Below are positions 32,721 through 35,382 of a DNA stretch of 35,382 nucleotides, in pieces. The stretch is taken from assembly GCA_964343195.1 (NCBI GenBank), contig CAYFIR010000064.1, forward strand, positions 1 through 35,382, given 5' to 3'. The notes below the pieces were generated by a model. The model ran no database searches, was not told where the DNA came from, and worked only from the letters and a program-made list of their open reading frames with translations. This stretch comes from CAYVAP01 sp964343195 (lineage in GTDB: Bacteria; Bacteroidota; Bacteroidia; J057). Position numbers and translations under genes: made by a program. Position 1 is the stretch's first letter, and each line of letters starts with the position of its first letter.

Positions 32721-33383
32721 TTATCCGTAGGCGGTCTCTTCTTCCTCGGGCTTAGAAGGGGTTGGAGATAGGGTAATTCCATTCTCTTGGCATAACCCAA
32801 TATATTTCTCTAAAGATTGATTGGTACTTTCCTCGTCGAGGAAGTCAGTGAGAGGGAACTTTTTGCCAACCAACCATATTCCAGATGCAGTGGTTGAATC
32901 GGAAGCGGATTCGAGAATCATTGTTGTTTCTCCCTGCTTTTGAAAGCGGGAATGATATTCGTCGGGAATTTTATCGCGGAGGGTTAGAACCAGGTGGAGC
33001 TCAGTTGCGGCATTCTCAGGACTGCAAAACTGGTTGATTTCCAGTTTGTTATTCACCTCAGAGTCGTAAAAGCCAGTATCACTGACAATGTTGATGAATA
33101 ACTTGCCTTCTTCGGAAAAACCTTCAATCCTCCGAGAATGAAACACAAAGGCCATATTGTACATGGGGAGCAGGTCCCAAGCCCAGTGGTGATGTTTGAC
33201 TATTTTGGGATGTTGTGTAAAGCAGTAGGAAGACCTGTTTTCAGCATGTCGGAAATCCAGTTTGCTGCCAATGTAGTGAGCCAGATCCATGACCCGGCGC
33301 TGATACAGGTAGAGTAGTCGATATGCCTTTCGAACATCTATGAGTGTACTGTCTAATTGTGTTGAATCTGGTGTGGAGTCCAT
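32721..33383 (-). CDS. Hypothetical partner protein of the PD-(D/E)xK-like cassette
   Basis: 220 residues beginning MDSTPDSTQLDSTLIDVRKAYRLLYLYQRRVMDLAHYIG. No signal, no membrane segments, no family recognised. An N-terminal helical stretch is followed by a probable mixed alpha/beta domain (HHHWAWDLLPMYNMAFVFHSRRI, KLFINIVSDTGFYDSE) and an acidic C-terminal tail (PSKPEEEETAYG). Its first 10 codons overlap the last 10 of the upstream nuclease-like gene in another frame (33353-33383), which points to translational coupling and a shared function. Base composition is AT-richer than that of the surrounding genes. Confidence 0.75.
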   Translation of the reverse strand: MDSTPDSTQLDSTLIDVRKAYRLLYLYQRRVMDLAHYIGSKLDFRHAENRSSYCFTQHPKIVKHHHWAWDLLPMYNMAFVFHSRRIEGFSEEGKLFINIVSDTGFYDSEVNNKLEINQFCSPENAATELHLVLTLRDKIPDEYHSRFQKQGETTMILESASDSTTASGIWLVGKKFPLTDFLDEESTNQSLEKYIGLCQENGITLSPTPSKPEEEETAYG

Positions 33384-34165
33384 TGTGAGAGAGTTTGAAT
33401 TGAAGTCGTGGAAATAGGTGTCTGGGGAATGCTATACAGCCACCGTTGACTGTCATATTTCTCTTGGTGGGTAGTAAGGTAATCAAGAGAAGAATCAGAG
33501 ATCTCATAACAAGGTTCCCAGGCTTCTGAAAGCCAGGTACCGACAAAAAAGCCGTGAAAACCCATCGCCTCACAGATATCGCTCAGTAGTCGATGTTCAT
33601 TCGGTGGACCATTCTCAAAGGATTTGAGTATAGACCTAACTGCATGCAGAAGACTAGTCCAGGTAGATTTCACAACCCAATACGACTTGCCACTGCCACC
33701 TTTTGATTTTACCTCCTCAGATGCAAAAGTGTTGATTCCACCAAGTGCCCATAAGATCAACTTCTTGTCTTTTTTTTGCCCAAATTCGTTTTCGTAGGCG
33801 GTTAACTCTGCTTCCCATTGTTCTTTTTTTTGCTGCCGGAAGTCAAATCGCTTTGCCTCTACGATAAGATCTAGGTGTTCGAATTCAAGAAAAACATCTG
33901 GTTCTACAAAGCTTTTATTATCAGTCTTTTCAGGATTCCACTTTGGCCAAAATTCTTGATTCACCAATTGCTGGGGCTGACTGAATGTTGGAAATTTATC
34001 TCTGTCCTTTTTCAATGTCAGCATGATTGCTTCCCAGAGAATATCCTTAGGAAGGTATGCCAACAATTGAAATACGGAAGCGGTAAGGCTATCCTCATTG
34101 GTCTTGAAGTGTGCCCTTCCCGCGCTCCCATCAGCACTTTTATTGTGGATCAGCACTTTTTGCAT
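33353..34165 (-). CDS. Predicted PD-(D/E)xK-type nuclease, first gene of a two-gene cassette
   Basis: 270 residues. After a polar N-terminus with the phrase HFKTNEDSLTASVFQLLAYLP (residues 19-39), which recurs in uncharacterised restriction-like proteins, comes a PD-(D/E)xK signature: VEPDVFLEFEHLDLIVEAKRFD, with Asp90 and Glu103-Ala-Lys105 as the candidate metal-binding and catalytic residues. The following segment (EQWEAELTAYENEFGQ...KKLILWALGG) fits the next helix and strand of that fold. The C-terminal half (STWTSLLHAVRSILKSFEN, LLSDICEAMGFHGFF) is of unknown type. Sampled lines of this gene are about 40-43% GC, against 55-58% in the adjoining LysR gene, which suggests acquisition. It overlaps the next gene by 31 bases. 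A role in DNA restriction or defence is inference only; no methylase or helicase is present. Confidence 0.75.
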   Translation of the reverse strand: MQKVLIHNKSADGSAGRAHFKTNEDSLTASVFQLLAYLPKDILWEAIMLTLKKDRDKFPTFSQPQQLVNQEFWPKWNPEKTDNKSFVEPDVFLEFEHLDLIVEAKRFDFRQQKKEQWEAELTAYENEFGQKKDKKLILWALGGINTFASEEVKSKGGSGKSYWVVKSTWTSLLHAVRSILKSFENGPPNEHRLLSDICEAMGFHGFFVGTWLSEAWEPCYEISDSSLDYLTTHQEKYDSQRWLYSIPQTPISTTSIQTLSQWTPHQIQHN

Positions 34166-34199
34166 GAGAGGAATATAGTCAGAAATATTTTGGGGAAGG

Positions 34200-34230
34200 A
34201 AAAATTATTGAACCCAGTATTGAACTCAAG
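34200..34230 (-). promoter_or_regulatory. Candidate promoter of the nuclease cassette with internal direct repeat
   Basis: Minus strand: CTTG at 34227-34230 as -33, a 19-base spacer, then TAATTTTT (34200-34207), one mismatch from TAnnTTTG. The transcript would start ~28 bases before the ATG at 34165. The region contains a direct repeat TATTGAAC on the plus strand (34206-34213 and 34218-34225, 12 bases apart), a possible operator. The -33 box overlaps the stop codon of the LysR gene. Confidence 0.45.
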
Positions 34231-35119
34231 TACAAACTCCCCAAATCTCCCCCAACAAATTCCTCAAAATTGGATTCCGACTCTCCCGGTGCCAAACTGC
34301 CGATAGCACAGTCCGCTGCGGGAGATGGGCCAGCGAGATGAACTTCACGCCTGCGAACTGCTCCAGTTGCAGCGATTCCGGCACGATGGACACCCCAAAT
34401 CCTTTTTCCACCAGTTTGAAAATTGAGGTCGAATGAATCGTGTTGTGCGTTACGTGTGGGACAAAGTCCTGATCGTCAAATATTTGCATGACCTTCTCGA
34501 AGTAGGAAGGGCTGTAGTCCGAGTCGAAAAGGATGAAGGATTCCTCCCGCAGCTGAGACAGGCTTTCGAAGTTTTCCTGGGTGACCGAATGCGTCGTAGG
34601 AAGCACCAGGCAAAACGGTTCGTTTAGCACCGGATGCATCTCCAGTCCCCTTGGCACCCGCTCCGAGCGGATAAATCCGATGTCCAGCTCCCGTGCCAGC
34701 AGTCCCTCGATCTGCTCCTGATTGCCCATTTCTTTCAGGGTGAACAGCACTTTGGGAAACTTCGCCCGAAAAACCATCAGCAAATCCGGGATCACCTGCT
34801 GCATGGCAGAGCCCACATACCCCAGCTTCAGGTCTCCATCCAATCCTTCGCTGATCAGCCGCGCCTGTTCCACTGTCTGTTCGAGGTCCTGGGTAATCCG
34901 TTTGATCTCCGCCATCAGGAAAGTACCCGCTGGGGTCAACTCGACCTTTCGGTTGTGGCGGTCAAATAGCTGAAAACCAATGCCTTCCTCCATCTCCTTT
35001 ATCTGCTTGCTTAAGCCCGGCTGCGAAATGAACAGCCGTTCCGCCGCCCGTCCGAAATGCAGATCTTCTGCCACGGCCAGAAAGTAACGCAGGTGTCGAA
35101 GCTCCAATTGATAGCTCAT
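34226..35119 (-). CDS. LysR-family transcriptional regulator
   Basis: 297 residues, the usual LysR length. The N-terminal winged helix-turn-helix (residues ~6-65) is typical: LELRHLRYFLAVAEDLHFGRAAERLFISQPGLSKQIKEMEEGIGFQLFDR. A linker helix follows, then a periplasmic-binding-protein-like effector domain (~95-295) with LKLGYVGSAMQQVIPDLLMVF at its start and GVSIVPESLQ near the end. The effector and targets are unknown. LysR regulators usually control the divergently transcribed neighbour, which would be outside the window to the right; the gene directly downstream is the nuclease cassette, 60 bases away. Confidence 0.95.
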   Translation of the reverse strand: MSYQLELRHLRYFLAVAEDLHFGRAAERLFISQPGLSKQIKEMEEGIGFQLFDRHNRKVELTPAGTFLMAEIKRITQDLEQTVEQARLISEGLDGDLKLGYVGSAMQQVIPDLLMVFRAKFPKVLFTLKEMGNQEQIEGLLARELDIGFIRSERVPRGLEMHPVLNEPFCLVLPTTHSVTQENFESLSQLREESFILFDSDYSPSYFEKVMQIFDDQDFVPHVTHNTIHSTSIFKLVEKGFGVSIVPESLQLEQFAGVKFISLAHLPQRTVLSAVWHRESRNPILRNLLGEIWGVCT

Positions 35120-35157
35120 GGTTATGAAAATCCCGATTAGATGGTCTTGTTGGGTAT

Positions 35158-35165
35158 CAAAAGTA
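35158..35165 (-). promoter_or_regulatory. -7 promoter element of the LysR gene
   Basis: Exact TACTTTTG (TAnnTTTG) on the minus strand, 38 bases before the ATG at 35119. No clear TTTG at -33. Confidence 0.55.
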
Positions 35166-35247
35166 AGGCGATTTTAGGAAATCCTTTGAGCCCCTTTTTT
35201 AACCACTAAGAGCTCGAAGGAGAGCACAAAGGCACAATGGAGTTGAC

Positions 35248-35310
35248 GGGGAAATAGGGGAAATAGGGGAAACAAGGGCAATAAGGGCAATAAGGGAAGT
35301 AGGGTGTATA
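35248..35310. repeat. Degenerate 9-bp-period G-rich repeat
   Basis: Seven consecutive 9-mers in phase: GGGGAAATA twice, GGGGAAACA, AGGGCAATA twice, AGGGAAGTA and GGGTGTATA. The first four G runs have loops of 5-7 bases and so meet the usual G-quadruplex pattern. The last unit, GGGTGTATA, is the exact reverse complement of TATACACCC, the word repeated to its right. Confidence 0.8.
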
Positions 35311-35334
35311 TGGGCACTCTGGTTATGCGTATCA

Positions 35335-35382
35335 ACCCTATACACCCTATACACCCTATACACCCTATACACCCTATACACC
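35335..35382. repeat. Perfect 9-bp tandem array ACCCTATAC, cut by the window end
   Basis: Five identical copies of ACCCTATAC (35335-35379) plus the first three bases of a sixth; the array continues beyond the window. It is the inverted-orientation counterpart of the degenerate G-rich repeat at 35248-35310, separated by ~24 bases of unique sequence. Confidence 0.95.

Noticed and set aside
35335..35382. CRISPR-like array
   Set aside because: The 9-bp units abut without spacers; it is a simple tandem repeat.

Overview
The window looks like a chromosomal segment of a Bacteroidota bacterium, probably from the Saprospiria/Lewinella side of the phylum (inference from gene style; no rRNA is present to confirm it). 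The evidence is: the type IX secretion regulator PorX, a secreted ELWxxDGT-repeat protein with a T9SS C-terminal sorting domain, an OstA-like LptA homologue, a SusC-like/TonB receptor under a TPP riboswitch, several DUF families typical of the phylum (DUF1080, DUF2911, DUF559), weak or absent Shine-Dalgarno sequences, and several copies of the Bacteroidota -7 promoter element TAnnTTTG. No rRNA, tRNA, prophage or CRISPR array was seen.

Layout. 1-727 holds two tandem copies of a 255-bp hairpin-rich repeat. 728-5746 is leftward: a secreted lipoprotein fusing ThuA-like, sugar-dehydrogenase, PKD, cytochrome c and CBM6-like domains, then dihydrolipoyl dehydrogenase (lpdA) with its own promoter and terminator. 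6182-7327 has a YceI protein and a membrane-anchored cytochrome c, converging on a shared hairpin. 7403-9966 is a thiamine-uptake unit: a TonB-dependent receptor preceded by a TPP riboswitch. 10101-13805 is a leftward sugar unit: double-DUF1080 protein, Tat-exported Gfo/Idh/MocA oxidoreductase, and a Nudix-fold regulator with a degenerate catalytic box. 14068-18502 is rightward: porX, two paralogous small membrane proteins of unknown function, and rocD.

18630-19407 is a compact repeat/nuclease module: a DUF559 (Vsr-like) nuclease gene lying between two direct copies of a ~165-bp element, each bounded by GGTTAATCCCCCC-type inverted repeats. The right-hand copy supplies the stop codon of the nuclease gene and the last 19 codons of the convergent OstA-like gene. 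Then follow DUF2911, a large nucleoside-phosphorylase-like protein, two small hypotheticals, a 60-residue basic protein, a 950-residue hybrid sensor kinase/AraC regulator, a short hypothetical, a structured intergenic region and the T9SS cargo protein.

The right end (31.7-35.4 kb) is the most accessory part: a membrane-protein gene killed by three in-frame stops, then an AT-richer two-gene cassette with overlapping reading frames whose first product carries a PD-(D/E)xK-like nuclease motif, a LysR regulator, and a 9-bp-period repeat that inverts its orientation and runs off the end of the window. The best candidates for something undescribed are the overlapping nuclease cassette (32721-34165) and the DUF559/terminal-inverted-repeat module (18630-19407).
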